A stretch of DNA of 64,000 nucleotides from Pteria penguin (Eukaryota; Mollusca; Bivalvia; Pterioida; Pteriidae): assembly GCA_035048485.1 (NCBI GenBank), contig CM068585.1:58072637-58136636 (forward strand). The letters are read 5' to 3'. Positions 1 to 11,194 of the stretch are shown piece by piece. How positions within the stretch are numbered: position 1 is the first letter of the stretch; each line of letters begins with the position of its first letter. A program made the translations under genes and the position numbers. The notes under the pieces were generated by a model. It was given only the letters and a program-made list of their open reading frames with translations, was not told where the DNA came from and did no database searches.

Positions 1-956
1 GATGGTGATAGGTGAAGATGGTTGGATGGTTATGGTATATAGAGAATATTTACCTGTATGGATGGTGATAAGTGAAGATGGTTGGATGGTAATGGCATAT
101 AGAGAATACCTGTATAAATGGTGATAGGTGAAGATGGTTGGATGGTTATGGTATATAGAGAATATTTACCTGTATGGATGGTGATAGGTGAAGATGGTTG
201 GATGGTTATAGTATATAGAGAATATTTACCTGTATGGATGGTGATAGGTGAAGATGGTTGGATGGTTATGGTATATAGAGAATATTTTCCTGTATTGAAG
301 GTAATAGGTGAAGATGGTGGAACGGTTACAGTATATAGAGAATATTTACCTGTATGGAAGGTAATTGGTGAAGATGGTTGGATGGTTATGGTATATAGAG
401 AATATTTACCTGTATGGATGGTGATAGGTAAAGATGGTTGGATGGTTATGGTATACAGAGAATATTTTCCTGTATTGAAGGCAATAGGTGAAGATGGTTG
501 AATGGTTACAGTGTATAGAGAATATTTACCTGTATGAATGGTGATAGGTGAAGATGGTTGAATGGTTATGGTATATAGAGAATATTTACGTGTATGGATA
601 GTGATAGGTAAAGATGGTGGGATGGTTACAGTATAAAACCGTATACATGTATAAAGAATATTTACCTGTATGGATGGTGATAGGTGAAGTTGTGGGATGG
701 TTGCCATATATAGAGAATGTTTACCTGTATGGATGGTGATAGGTGAAGATGGTGGGATGGTATATAGAGAATATAATTACGTGTATGGATGGTGATAGGT
801 GAAGATGGTGGGATGGTTACGGTATATAGAGAATATTTACCTGTATGGATGGTGATTGGTGAAGATGGTTGGATGGTTACGGTATATAGAGAATACCTGT
901 ATAAATGGTGATAGGTGAAGATGGTTGTATGGTTATAATATATAGAGAATATTTAC
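1..956. repeat. 60-bp minisatellite carrying a splice donor copy per unit
   Basis: About 16 tandem units of roughly 60 bp run from the left edge to the end of the zinc-finger exon. Read on the minus strand, each unit contains CCATCCATACAG followed by GTAAATATTC, the same sequence as the 5' splice site of the zinc-finger exon at 957. The array is therefore the last bases of that exon plus the start of its intron, repeated. Some units differ in length: the second unit from the exon lacks AAAT after the G of the donor and is 56 bp. The array may continue left of the window. Open frames through it come from the unit length being divisible by three. Confidence 0.95.
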
Positions 957-1139
957 CTGTATGGATGGTCATATGGCGCTTAAGATGGCCAGATTCTCTG
1001 AAGGAGATGCCACATGATGAACAGACAAAGGGTTTGTCTCCAGTATGGCACCGTTTATGATTCCGCAGAAGGTCACCCCTCATGAAGACTTTACCACATT
1101 CCTCACACATCAATGCTTTCTTTTCCTTCTGCTGCTTCT
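957..1139 (-). CDS. C2H2 zinc-finger exon (two fingers)
   Basis: This is a 183-nt internal exon, phase 1 at both ends. The acceptor is CGATTCCAG just above 1139 and the donor ACAG|GTAAAT lies at 957. It encodes a short Lys/Gln-rich lead and then two classical C2H2 fingers. The first starts CEECGKVF and ends HKRCH, the second starts CSSCGISF and ends HMTIH; both have C-x2-C-x12-H-x3-H spacing. They are joined by a TGDKPF linker close to the consensus TGEKPF. Such fingers bind DNA in the nucleus. The exon joins in frame to the upstream exon ending at 2044. Further fingers may lie left of the window. The protein cannot be assigned to a named family. Confidence 0.88.
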
Positions 1140-2043
1140 CTGGAATCGATATAATGTTCCTTTGCAATGTTGGTTAAAAGAAACAAACTGAAAGTTCTTA
1201 CACCTGAATTAACATAATCTTAAAAATTTAACTGTCTCATTAATTTTAAGCAAATGTTTGTAGTGTTTAAGATATATCAATGGTGTTCATAAGTATAACA
1301 AAATATTAGTATAATCAGTTTTGATTGAGATACTGTTTCCCTAACTATGACTCTCATACCTATGATAGAAAGCAGTTTGTAAACAAGAGCAACACCAAGC
1401 GTGACATTTCTCTGCACAGCAGCAAAATCCATGATATTAAATTGACCTTGACCTTTGGATCCCAAAATCAACAGGAATCTTCCTCTCAAAACTGTAAGTG
1501 AAGTATAAAACCAATAAGGCTAAAATTGTGGCTTCTAGAGTGTCTACAAGGTTTTTCTATGATGACCTTTAGTGACCTTAATCTTTGACCTTAACAAAGC
1601 CAAAACTATGACTACTAGAGTGTCAAAAAGTTTTGTTACAGGAACATGCACACATGCCCCCCTGCATCCACTCATGAACGGTATCGCTACTATATCCCTT
1701 CTGCAACGTTGTTGCAAGGGGAAAATAACTCTATTCTATCTCTCCCCCTATCCACCTCAGAGTTCTCCAGACATTGAGATGTGAGAAATAGTAGTTAAGA
1801 ATTTTAAAACACATCAAAATACACCACTAAGTAAACAGCATTGTTAGCCAGACGATGTAAAATCCACAATCAACCGCAAATGCTTTCATCTCAAGCAGAT
1901 CTTTTATTCTCAGATAATAAATGACAGAAATAAAGCCCTATTATAAAAACTCATAAAAGTCGAATTGCATTTTTCCTTGTCAAACCTTCATCTTTATATA
2001 AATGTACTTTTAATAATAGACTGCTCATGGAGTCAAATCTTAC
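1140..2043. other. Intron of the zinc-finger gene with a dispersed repeat copy
   Basis: This is the intron between the two zinc-finger gene exons. From about 1430 to 1735 it holds a decayed dispersed repeat. TGACCTTGACCTTTG and TGACCTTAATCTTTGACC lie on its left, and GGTATCGCTACTATATCCC with a short G/C hairpin lies near 1680-1730. The same pieces occur at 5040-6110. No coding signal was seen. Confidence 0.6.
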
Positions 2044-3433
2044 CTTTACGACCAGGTTTTTTACCCTTGGATTTTGATGAGTCATTGACAGCTGAATCAT
2101 CAGCATTACATTCTTGTTCTTCTGCCTCTTTTTTTCGTTTTCCTGTTACAGGTTTCTCAACTGTACCTTTCTTTTTCTTAGGGGTACGTTTTGTTCTGAC
2201 TTTTGCTTTCTTGGGAACCTCTGAACATTCCTCTTCAATTTCCGTATCTTCATCCATGATAGGATCATAGTCTTTATCCCCCTTTTCTTGAACTTTCAGC
2301 TGCCGAGGGCTTGTCTTCTTACGACGTTTCTTGGCATTACTAGGACCAGAGTTACCTTTTTGTTCCGCAGCTGACATCACAGCTGCTGTAACAGATTTCA
2401 GGGACTGGTCGATAATATTCTGCTTTTCCCCTTGTTGAGCTGTGATAGATTTGAGGGACTCCTCTATCATAGCTTTTAACCTGTCTTCAGTGACATTTAC
2501 CACTGCAGAATCTTTCTTCAACATGGTGAACAGAGCTAACCCCTTTTCTTCATTATTCAAGTCACATGATTTCTTTCTTTTTTGTGTGTTGCCCATTTTC
2601 CTTTTATTTTTCTTTGGTGGTGAATGCATATCAGATAATTCTTTCATGGAGTTGTCTCCCTCTTGCTCCTCTTTCTCTCTCTCATTGTTACATTTATTTC
2701 TGAATCCTTCTTTGGAGTCCTCACAACCAGACTTCTGTGTATCTAAACGTTTTGAATGTTCTTGATTCAAAACAACAGGTTTGAGATTCAAAGCCTCTTG
2801 AAATTTCTTATCTTTCAGATCGGCACTCTGAGTCTGACAGGAAGTTGTATTTGTGTTTCCATGGTCACTATCGTTATGTGATACTTTCACACAATTTTTG
2901 TTATCACTATTGGAATGACTTGTATCATACGTAACTGATGTGACTGGATTCTGACACTCTTGATTTAAGGTATGCATGTAACCTTTGACATTGATGCAGA
3001 CAGGTGCTTCACTAGCATGGGCCTGGAATGACTGTGGACCAGGGTCTGATGACACACTCACCTCGACATTGACACAGACAGGTGCTTGTTTAGTATGGTT
3101 CTGGAATGATTGGGAATCAGATGCTCCTTCTCGACACACTCCCACATAAAATCTTTGAGCATCAGATAGGCTGTTTACATCATGAGATGTGATATGTAGG
3201 TTGGATGACATAACGGACATCACTTTGCTTCTCTATTGTTGACTTATAGTCGTTGTTATATTACAAAACAAGATAATATTCTGCTTCCATAAAAAAAGAA
3301 AAGATATGATGATATAAAATACAAGTGTCAAAGTCACTCCTCCAATGTCTCCTCCTTAATATGTATTACACAACTGATTGATTAATCCAGATAACAGGTG
3401 CCCCCAACAAATCCAGCTGATCCATTGAAAATT
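2044..3433 (-). CDS. N-terminal exon of a zinc-finger nuclear protein (5' UTR plus CDS)
   Basis: The probable start is the ATG at 3220, with an in-frame stop 15 bases upstream, giving 392 codons plus one base (phase 1) to the donor AAAG|GTAAGA at 2044. The exon may begin at 3433, after the acceptor TTTGCAG. In that case the leader contains a short upstream ORF starting at 3425. The protein is low-complexity: a Ser/Asn/Gln-rich N-terminal half and a Lys/Glu-rich C-terminal half with many basic clusters (KKNKRK, KKRRKK, PKKKK) that fit nuclear import. Two internal near-duplications are visible, QSFQ-x-H-x4-APVC-NV and the SLKSIT/SLKSVT helices. No enzyme domain was seen. It splices in frame to the two-finger exon, so I read it as the linker region of a C2H2 transcription-factor-like protein. 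Confidence 0.78.
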
Positions 3434-5039
3434 CTGCAAATGAATACATAGAAAGAATTAAAATGGTTAGCTTACAATAAAAACACATACTTGTACAATA
3501 ACTTGTATGATAAGCCACAAAGAAATGTCTTCATCATCACAGACTGTTTGTAACACTGAGGGATCTTTACTTCATGTCACAACCAGTTGACTGCACTCAT
3601 ATGGTGAAAATATCTGCTTGATCCAATGCACAGAAATTTAGATCTTTGCAACTGACGAATGTAAAACAGTGAGAGATCTTTGTCATGCAAAATCTACTGT
3701 GACACAGGACCTTGCTTTATACTTTCTCATCAAAGAGACAGCACAATGACTAACCACCAGTATGACTCTTGGTCACAGGTCAAGTACCACCAGTATGACT
3801 CATGATCACAAGTCAAGTACCACCAGTATGACTCTTGGTCACAAGTCAAGTACCACCAGTATGACTCTTGGTCACAGGTCAGGTACCTAACACAATGAGC
3901 TATGCTGGCAACAGCAGACATGGTTCATTTCACTTTTAAGTTTTATACTTCTTCAACTACTGTGCTATAAGGTGCATAATGAAAATGGTACCTATCCAGA
4001 ACTGATCACAGGATTATTACATGTATATACATGTATATCACTGCATACATATACACAAAATGACAAACAGTGTTATCTAAGATTACAAAGCTCACCTCAA
4101 GGGTTTTTTACCTTTACAGGTTTCATTCAAATAGGCATAGAGAAATTATTACCAAGATAAGGTTACATTTAAATAGACTGATGGACAGACACGTTCACTC
4201 AAGCATAAAATACGGGTCAGGCACAGCAACTAAAACTAAATTCCTCCTTACCACATATAGATGCATCAGTGGTGAAAGTTTGAACACCCTATGCCTCATA
4301 TTAAAGAAATGAATCTTTTTCACATTGTGGACACGGACACAGATGACAACACGGATGCAGAGGCCAAGAGGGTGATAGCATAAGCTCCCACTCGTTTCAT
4401 GAGGTGAGCAAAACACCGTTAATAGGCCTTTATATACTGCACTGTCTACTGTATATGTACATGTACATACATGTAGTATGATAACTGTGAAAATAATAAA
4501 GGTAAATGTCACTTGGGACAATCCGACTTTAATAACTTACTTTGACATCCTATTTTTATATCAGGAAACAAAGAGTATCAGATTTGACAGACAATACCTG
4601 GTACTTATTTACTTAAAGGAAGTCAAAAGCCATAAAGTAATGAGTGTAAATCATATTTCCTTCAGATAAAAAAAACATCAAGCGTGAATTACTTTCCTGA
4701 GTCACAAGAGAGATGTTCATTTTGTTGAACCTGGCTGAACCTAAGCTTTATTTAAGCTATTTCGAATATATTTAATTGATTTTGATGTTTATTTATGTAT
4801 TGAGGTCATATCTAATCATTTTCGATACCCATAAATATAAAACATACCATATTAATTGAAATACAGCTTTATCAATTGTCAAACCTATTGAACGTGTTGA
4901 GTTGAACCAGGTACCGTGTCAAACCTAAGCTTTATTTATGCTGAATATATTTAATTGATTTTAATGTTACTTTTTGTAATAAGAGCAACGCTAAGCATAG
5001 CATCCCCTCGCATGACATAAAATTCAATCAATTTTTTAC
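3434..5039. other. Upstream/intron sequence with a SINE-like remnant
   Basis: No gene was recognised here. From about 3540 to 3720, phrases such as CTGAGGGATCTTTAC, CATATGGTGA and GTGAGAGATCTTTGTC resemble the minus-strand tail of the SINE family at 51065-51345, badly decayed. The rest is AT-rich without support for exons. Confidence 0.4.
3755..3892. repeat. 33-bp minisatellite, about 4 copies
   Basis: The unit is built on ACCACCAGTATGACTCTTGG plus TCACAGGTCAAGT, repeated four times with few changes. It lies upstream of the zinc-finger gene exon. Confidence 0.9.
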
Positions 5040-6115
5040 CATTCCAGTCCATTGTGACCTTGACCTTGAGAATTTGACCCTGAGACAAGGTCATGACACT
5101 TCCTTGAGATGTAGGCAACAATTATGTGTAATACTATTGAAATCCATCAAGCGTAAAAAATTTATGGCCCGGACAAGCGAATACGCATACATACATACAT
5201 ACATACCGTATATACTCGCTTATAAGACGAGTTTTTGGGACTTAAATTGCTTTCCAGAAGTCAAGGGGGTCGTCTTATAATCGTAATACAAAGTTAATTT
5301 CATTTTCAAATTTTTCGGAATCTTACACGTAAAAAACTAAAATTGAAACGTGTGCTACTGGTAAACGTGACTCAAATGATAGTTTTCCAGTATCTGTACG
5401 GCGATTCTGGAACAAAATTATATATTTTGACTATACCGCCGAGTTTACATCATCCGCCGTATTTAAACTTAAACGTACATGTATATAACGGTGCTGCCGT
5501 GTAATCAAATTATCACATTGGTTAATAACCTGCTCGATGCTTCACTGCACACCTTTCCCCACGTAACCCAGTTCTCACTGCATGGCACGCGCCGCTGCTG
5601 AGCGTTAAACAAACAAACGGATGCGATGTCCAGGTAAATGTCACGGGGCTATTGTTTAATTAGTACGTACTCAAAATAATTTGATTGTGATAAATCGGAA
5701 CGAAATAACGCAGTTCGTTTAAATTTCAAGTCACAAACAACTTAGATATAGCACCTATACGCAACAAAATATAACTCCCTTCTTCTTTTCTCACATGGTT
5801 CTGCAATAGTTACGTTAGGATCATACACGCATACGACTCGATTTGAAAAGATTTTAAATAAAATTGATCGATTGTTTCAAGTTTAACCGAAACACATTTC
5901 TTATTCGTTAAACATATGACACATTATACATCGTGTTAGTTGACGGAATTTTAACCTCGTCTTATAAGTGGGTCAAAGCTAAAGTACTAGAATTTTTCTC
6001 TGAATCAGGGTGGTCATCTTATAGTTGAGTCGTCCTTATAAGCGAGTATATACGGTACATACAGACGGTGGCGTTACTATATCCCCTCTGTAACAAGTTG
6101 CACAAGGGGATAATA
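5040..6115. repeat. Dispersed bivalve-type repeat split by a TIR element
   Basis: The left part (about 5040-5205) has TGACCTTGACCTTGAG, ACAAGGTCATGACACTTCC, TTTATGGCCCGGACAAGCG and a CATA run. The right part (about 6056-6115) has CAGACGGTGGCGTTACTATA and CAAGGGGATAATAA. Together they look like one repeat copy. The 850 bp between them is a separate inverted-repeat element. A second copy of the ends is at 1430-1735. Confidence 0.6.
5206..6055. mobile_element. Non-autonomous DNA transposon (MITE-like), TA target duplication
   Basis: The left end reads CCGTATATACTCGCTTATAA and the right end is its reverse complement, TTATAAGCGAGTATATACGG. A TA dinucleotide flanks each side (5204-5205 and 6056-6057). 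A second inner inverted motif, GTCTTATAA, occurs near both ends. The body is 850 bp and has no transposase-like ORF. A TA duplication is typical of Tc1/mariner/pogo elements, so that superfamily is inferred. The insertion point is a CATA microsatellite inside an older dispersed repeat. Confidence 0.8.
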
Positions 6116-7649
6116 AGGGCATATCTAATAATTTCTACACCTCAAAATAAAATATATACAATATTTACTGAAATATGCATTAAAAATCTTATCACTTGTT
6201 GAACATAGAAAAGAACATGTCGGACAGTGCCATCTTGGAATAAAGAAGAGTGTAATGACAGTCATCATTTATTTCAATATTTCACATATTAATATAGATC
6301 TGATAAGAATTTTATTGCTAATTTTTAAAATGTTGTAAGGAAATAGCAATATTTAACAATATTTGTCGGATAAAATAATGAATTAATTCGAGATACACCT
6401 TTCTGTAAATTTACCTGTGCGGTGCAAGATTTGAACAATTTTGTTAGACAATACGGAAGACCTATTCATCAAAAAGCGAAAATTTAAAATGATACTTATG
6501 AAAAATAATTGCCACATAAGACATAAAATATGCCATTAGTATTGTCATACAGTTGTATATCCCTACTCGGATGAAGCACCTCTTTATTTTTTAAGTTCGA
6601 CAGAGGGTGCATGGATGCTGATTGTGGTTGATCAAAACAAAGGATAGTATCAATTATTTTACAATAGAGACATATATATATATCTCATGTATATAAATCT
6701 GTTTTACAATGAATTATGTATGTATCAGCAACGGATCCAGCACCCCACTTGCCGAGAAAGGGGGGAGGGGAGTTTGACAGTGCATTTTGTCAAATTTTTA
6801 CCAAAATATGCTCAAATGTATTGAAAAATGGATGTCAAGTTTATCATGCAACTGCCGAATTAAAACGTGTGAAACCAGCAAATACCTGTCGCATGCTGTG
6901 ATGTAATCTCTTTTGAGATTCTTGCATGTGGCCGTTTTATGGAAAAGGTGCGACCCTGTCCTTGTGATCGTGGATCTTTCCGGTGAATTCTGCGATAGTG
7001 ACTTAGTCCGATCCGGTCAGAAAACATTCGGAAATTGTACTCATAGATTGAATTGGTTGATTGAATAAAACCGCTTACCACTGATTAATTGCATGCTTCC
7101 CTACTTTCAATGATCAAAATTAATTCTTTCTTCTTCGTTCGCGTTCTTCTACGCGAAAAATATAAATAAAATTTTCGCTAACAAGGAAAACAGCTTTTAG
7201 TGTCTAAAACGCGGAGGATCACCGGATATCTTTATCCGGAGGTATTTTTTTTCTATTTTTAAACCTTAGTGGTATAGACTATATAGCACAAGGATACAGC
7301 AGAGATCCCTGATAAAAGGGGCACAAATAGATCTTACAAACATTTGTAGATTTTTATGCCATCGGATCGATAGATCGGGGACACATTGTTTTTTTCCTGT
7401 CTGTCTGTCTGTCTGTTTTTGTCTGTTTGTCTGTTGTCAACTTTAACATTGGCCAGAACATTTGAACCGTGAGGGATAGAGATTTCATATTTTACATGCG
7501 TACTCAGAGACGTATATACATATGTCTCTGGCGTACTCAACAAATGAAGCCCCTTCAAATGACACCAAGGTCGATGACCTTTTGACCTTGACGATGACCT
7601 TTACGCTAAAATAACTTTTCTACTTTGTTCTTTGTTGCCGCCGGGGGCA
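6116..7649. other. AT-rich non-coding stretch
   Basis: No supported gene. It contains a GGATCCAGCACCCC/poly-G-type dispersed fragment near 6725-6775, a (CTGT)n run at 7395-7436, and a TGACCTTTTGACCTTGACGA block near 7574-7600. Confidence 0.5.
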
Positions 7650-7652
7650 TTA

Positions 7653-9020
7653 GGGGACGACCATTTGTTTGATTCGGGGGGCTGGCACTTTTTGGAGGTA
7701 AATATTCTGACCCTGCAAATGCTGGAAATAAAAAATCTGACTTTGAAATGAAAATAAATATTCTGGCTTCTAGCCTGTACATATACCAGATCATGCAAAT
7801 ACAAAGCTGAATGTTCTACAGAAAACATGATAATTTTTTTCCGGCTCGCTTCGCTCGCCAGATTGCTCCCTATACTATAATATATTGTGTAGTAGTTTAA
7901 CTGTGTAACTCATATTTCAGCAGAACGTATAGCGTTGGACAAATCGTGCTATTCAATATATGTTCAACAACACTTCATAGAATTGTTGCTTTTTAAAATA
8001 TATATCTGTATGTCCATTTTGAGGGGCAGACACGGGAAAACGGCTCTACCCTCTGCTCTCTGAGAGATGTTCTCTTCAGATTCTTGTTCGGAATAGTGCC
8101 ATTCGCATCCCCTTACCGTCAATTTCTACTCCCTTTCCCCAACTTAAGTTTAAGTTTCATTCAAATCAGTGCAACAGGACATTCGTTAAATGATTTTAAC
8201 ACATTTATTCATTTGTAAAATAAACACAAACATAACTTTAAAATGAGAACAAAAGTAAAACCAACAAAAATGTGTATCTTCACTTAACATACATGATAAC
8301 AAAAGTAAAAAGAGTCCAGAATGGGCCTATATTGTTCACCATAGACATTAAAAAACATTGCACAATGATATTGAACAATGATTGTAGATGGCCATAAGTC
8401 TTTAGTTTCTTTAAAACTTTTAAAACATGAAAAATTGTACATGAGGAACATCTTTGCTTAATATCTACCAAGCTTTCTCAAATTTAATCTAGAAGTAGTG
8501 AAGACAAAGTTACAAATGTGAAAAATCAATATATCAAAAATATTTATGAAATGCTTTTTTGCATTAAAATAACATAGTTCAAAGTAAGTCAAAATCGAAT
8601 AAAATATTATCATTCGGACAGGAAGCCAAAACAGCAACACTTCCTTCACACATACATCTAAAGTGATAAATGGAAATTCTTCCCCTGGATATCAGAGACT
8701 GAGAGACTATATACTTCAACTAGTAGTAAAAAACTTATGCAATTAAGATAGAGTTTGCATATTATTTGTTGATTTTACCTTATATTAGAATGTGTTTTAT
8801 TAACAAAATATAATTATAGAAGGATGTGTGTTAATGGCATTTATTACAATGCAATTCTAACAAATATTTATTGGCGACAAAAAAGTCAAGAAAATAAATA
8901 ATCTGTCCCAGCATAATAAGGAAATAAATATTCTATCCTTCAAAGATCTGAAAATAAATAATCTGACTCGACCAAATTTATTAGGCCCACCCCATCCCCC
9001 AGAATCAAATGGTCGTCCCC
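7653..9020. mobile_element. TIR element, PIF/Harbinger-like, non-autonomous
   Basis: The left end starts GGGGACGACCATTTG and the right end is CAAATGGTCGTCCCC. The inverted similarity extends inward through GATTC/GAATC and the AAATAAATA-TTCTG/ATCTG blocks on both arms. The trinucleotide TTA precedes the left end (7650-7652) and follows the right end (9021-9023). A TTA duplication and GG-starting ends suggest PIF/Harbinger; the superfamily is inferred. The 1368-bp body has only short unrelated ORFs. Confidence 0.75.
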
Positions 9021-9023
9021 TTA

Positions 9024-10329
9024 GTATTTCACTCACAATGCTTGCTTTCATATAATTTTTCCACGTAGCGATACATTTGATTGGCCAAGCTAATTTATAA
9101 CTATACCTCTTACAACAACATTTCACGTATCACCTCACGTTAAAATACTTTTCAAGGTTTTATTTATTATAGCTCCAAAAAGGAAAACTGATTCAAACGA
9201 TAAGGAATACATGTGTACCGGGAATACATTTATTATTTATTTTATTTTATTTCATTTTATTTTATTTTATTTTAATTTTTCTTCGGATGGAGGCATTCTA
9301 ATCAGACCTCTAATTTGCTCCCGTTTACTGATAAATCGCGATTATCGGAAACGACGAGCGAAGTAGGGATTTGGTTTTAATCAGATTGGGATGGAGGAAT
9401 AGGCCTGCCCCGAAAACAAGACGAAAAACTAAGTATCATGCTCACTGGTGTAGTCCTCCGTCCTTTTTCTTAGGTGTACCTCTATCTACCGTAAAATAAT
9501 GGCATGGATGCAAAATGGGAATAACCGCCAAAGAAGGAAAGAAACCTCGATTGTTTTGCATGATCTATCCAGAAAAGCAGAATATCAAAGTTCTGCCAAT
9601 CTTTTCGACTTCTCTTAACATTCATCGCAGAGATCCCTACTGACTCACAGTAAATACGAATAGGCATAATTTGGTATACACATGTAGTACAATGGTAATC
9701 ATATCATTTGATATGCATATGAACACATTATAAAGCCTAAAACATTTGCCAGGAATCTTGGTATTGGGCCGTTGGCAGAGGTGTTTATGGGATCATAGCG
9801 GGAACGATAACTCTGGGTAGAGACTATAGAATAATTCTAAGTTTTACTCTAACGCATCCGATGTACGTGTATGTGTTTGTATTTTCCCACTGCAAACGCG
9901 TATCGTCTTCGAATATAGTTCGAGAAAGTGGTGGCAAATTATGGAAAAATCATTCGTATCCTATACAATGGTGGATTTACGAATCACACAAAAAGGTAGA
10001 CATGAAAGTTTGGATTTAAGTATGGCCGGTCACTGCGGTACTATACGATATCGCAACACTGCTCTATGATACGATATCTCAATAATTCACTGCATTAGCA
10101 TACGATATTACGATACTACATTGCAGTGACGTGGTACATTGGATTCTATCGTCTCATTTGAAAGACTGACTGATGAGCAACTGGCTGGACTCGAGCCCGC
10201 GACCTCTAGGTCATAAGCCAAGCATCTAACCGATAAAATACCAATGTGTGTAACACGATCTCCCTGTTGCATTAACAATAATGTACCACAATGGACAATT
10301 ATAGAAACAAGAAATTAGATCAGGTGCTG
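9024..10329. other. Non-coding stretch with small repeats
   Basis: It contains a (TTTTA)n run near 9235-9275 and a CGATAT-rich block at about 10035-10110. That block recalls the one at 56815-56960. Near 10165-10240 a tRNA-like SINE head lies on the minus strand (GACTCGAGCCCGCGACCTCT contains an inverted B-box). No coding exon was seen. Confidence 0.45.
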
Positions 10330-10760
10330 CTTGGATGGAGTAAGCGTCTTCTGCCAGACGAAATATCAGGTGCCCTGAAGGAGTAAGTGTCTTATGTTAG
10401 AAATGAGACCAAGTTACTGGGAGGAGTGGGCGTCTCCTGTCAGAGGTGATACCAGGTACCTTGAAGCCTTGGAGTAAGCGTTTCTTGTCATTGGTGAGAC
10501 CAGGTGCTCTATAGGAGAAGCCGACTTCTGTCAGAGGTGAGAGTAGGTGCCCTGGAGGAATTAGCGTCTTGTCAGAGGTGAGAGCAGGTGCCCTAAAGGA
10601 GTGTCTTCTGTCAAAGGTGATACCAGGTGCTCTGGAGGTGTAAGCATCTCTTATCAAAGATAAGGTAAAGTGTCCGGGAGGAGTAAGCGCCCCCTACAGA
10701 GGTGAAACCACGTGAGCAAGCACCTCCTGTCAGAGGTAAGACCAGGTATCCGGAAATAGT
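10330..10760. repeat. Degenerate ~40-bp tandem repeat
   Basis: Phrases such as GGTGCCCTGGAGGAGTAAGC, CTTCTGTCAGAGGTGA and GACCAGGTG recur about ten times with substitutions and indels. Confidence 0.75.
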
Positions 10761-11194
10761 TGGGGTTTCTTATTTGGCCAGTCCACCTGCCATGGATGCC
10801 CAAACGTAGGACACAAAAAGGTACCGTAATACTGCAAACATACCGTGAACATGAAGAGAAACTATATTGTGAATAAGCTGCAATATTTGTAGTCCAAAAC
10901 ATTTGAATGTAAATTATGTACATGTGTACCCAATGGACGTAATAGAAAGAGCCAAAACCATATAAAGACAGAGAAATACATAAGGAGTACCTCCCTCGTA
11001 CATCGCTCTGTCCAGAAATGGTTTTAAATGACTTTAATGTTCGACTTCATGCAGGATTACTTACCTGTATGATAGCGGCTAGCATATTTTGATGGCGGAT
11101 ATCAGAGTACAAACATGTATCAGGAGAAAAACATCAAATTTCAGCAGCCGATACACTGTCAAACATTCCTGCTTGCCAAGACAAGATTCCATAA

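Noticed and set aside
30..707. 225-codon minus-strand ORF
   Set aside because: It is a translation of the 60-bp array, mostly intron sequence after the zinc-finger donor.
2442..2765. Plus-strand ORFs opposite the zinc-finger gene exon
   Set aside because: They are antisense shadows of the supported minus-strand exon.
7606..7828. Two overlapping minus ORFs at the left arm of the TIR element
   Set aside because: They cover the inverted repeat arm and show no transposase motif.
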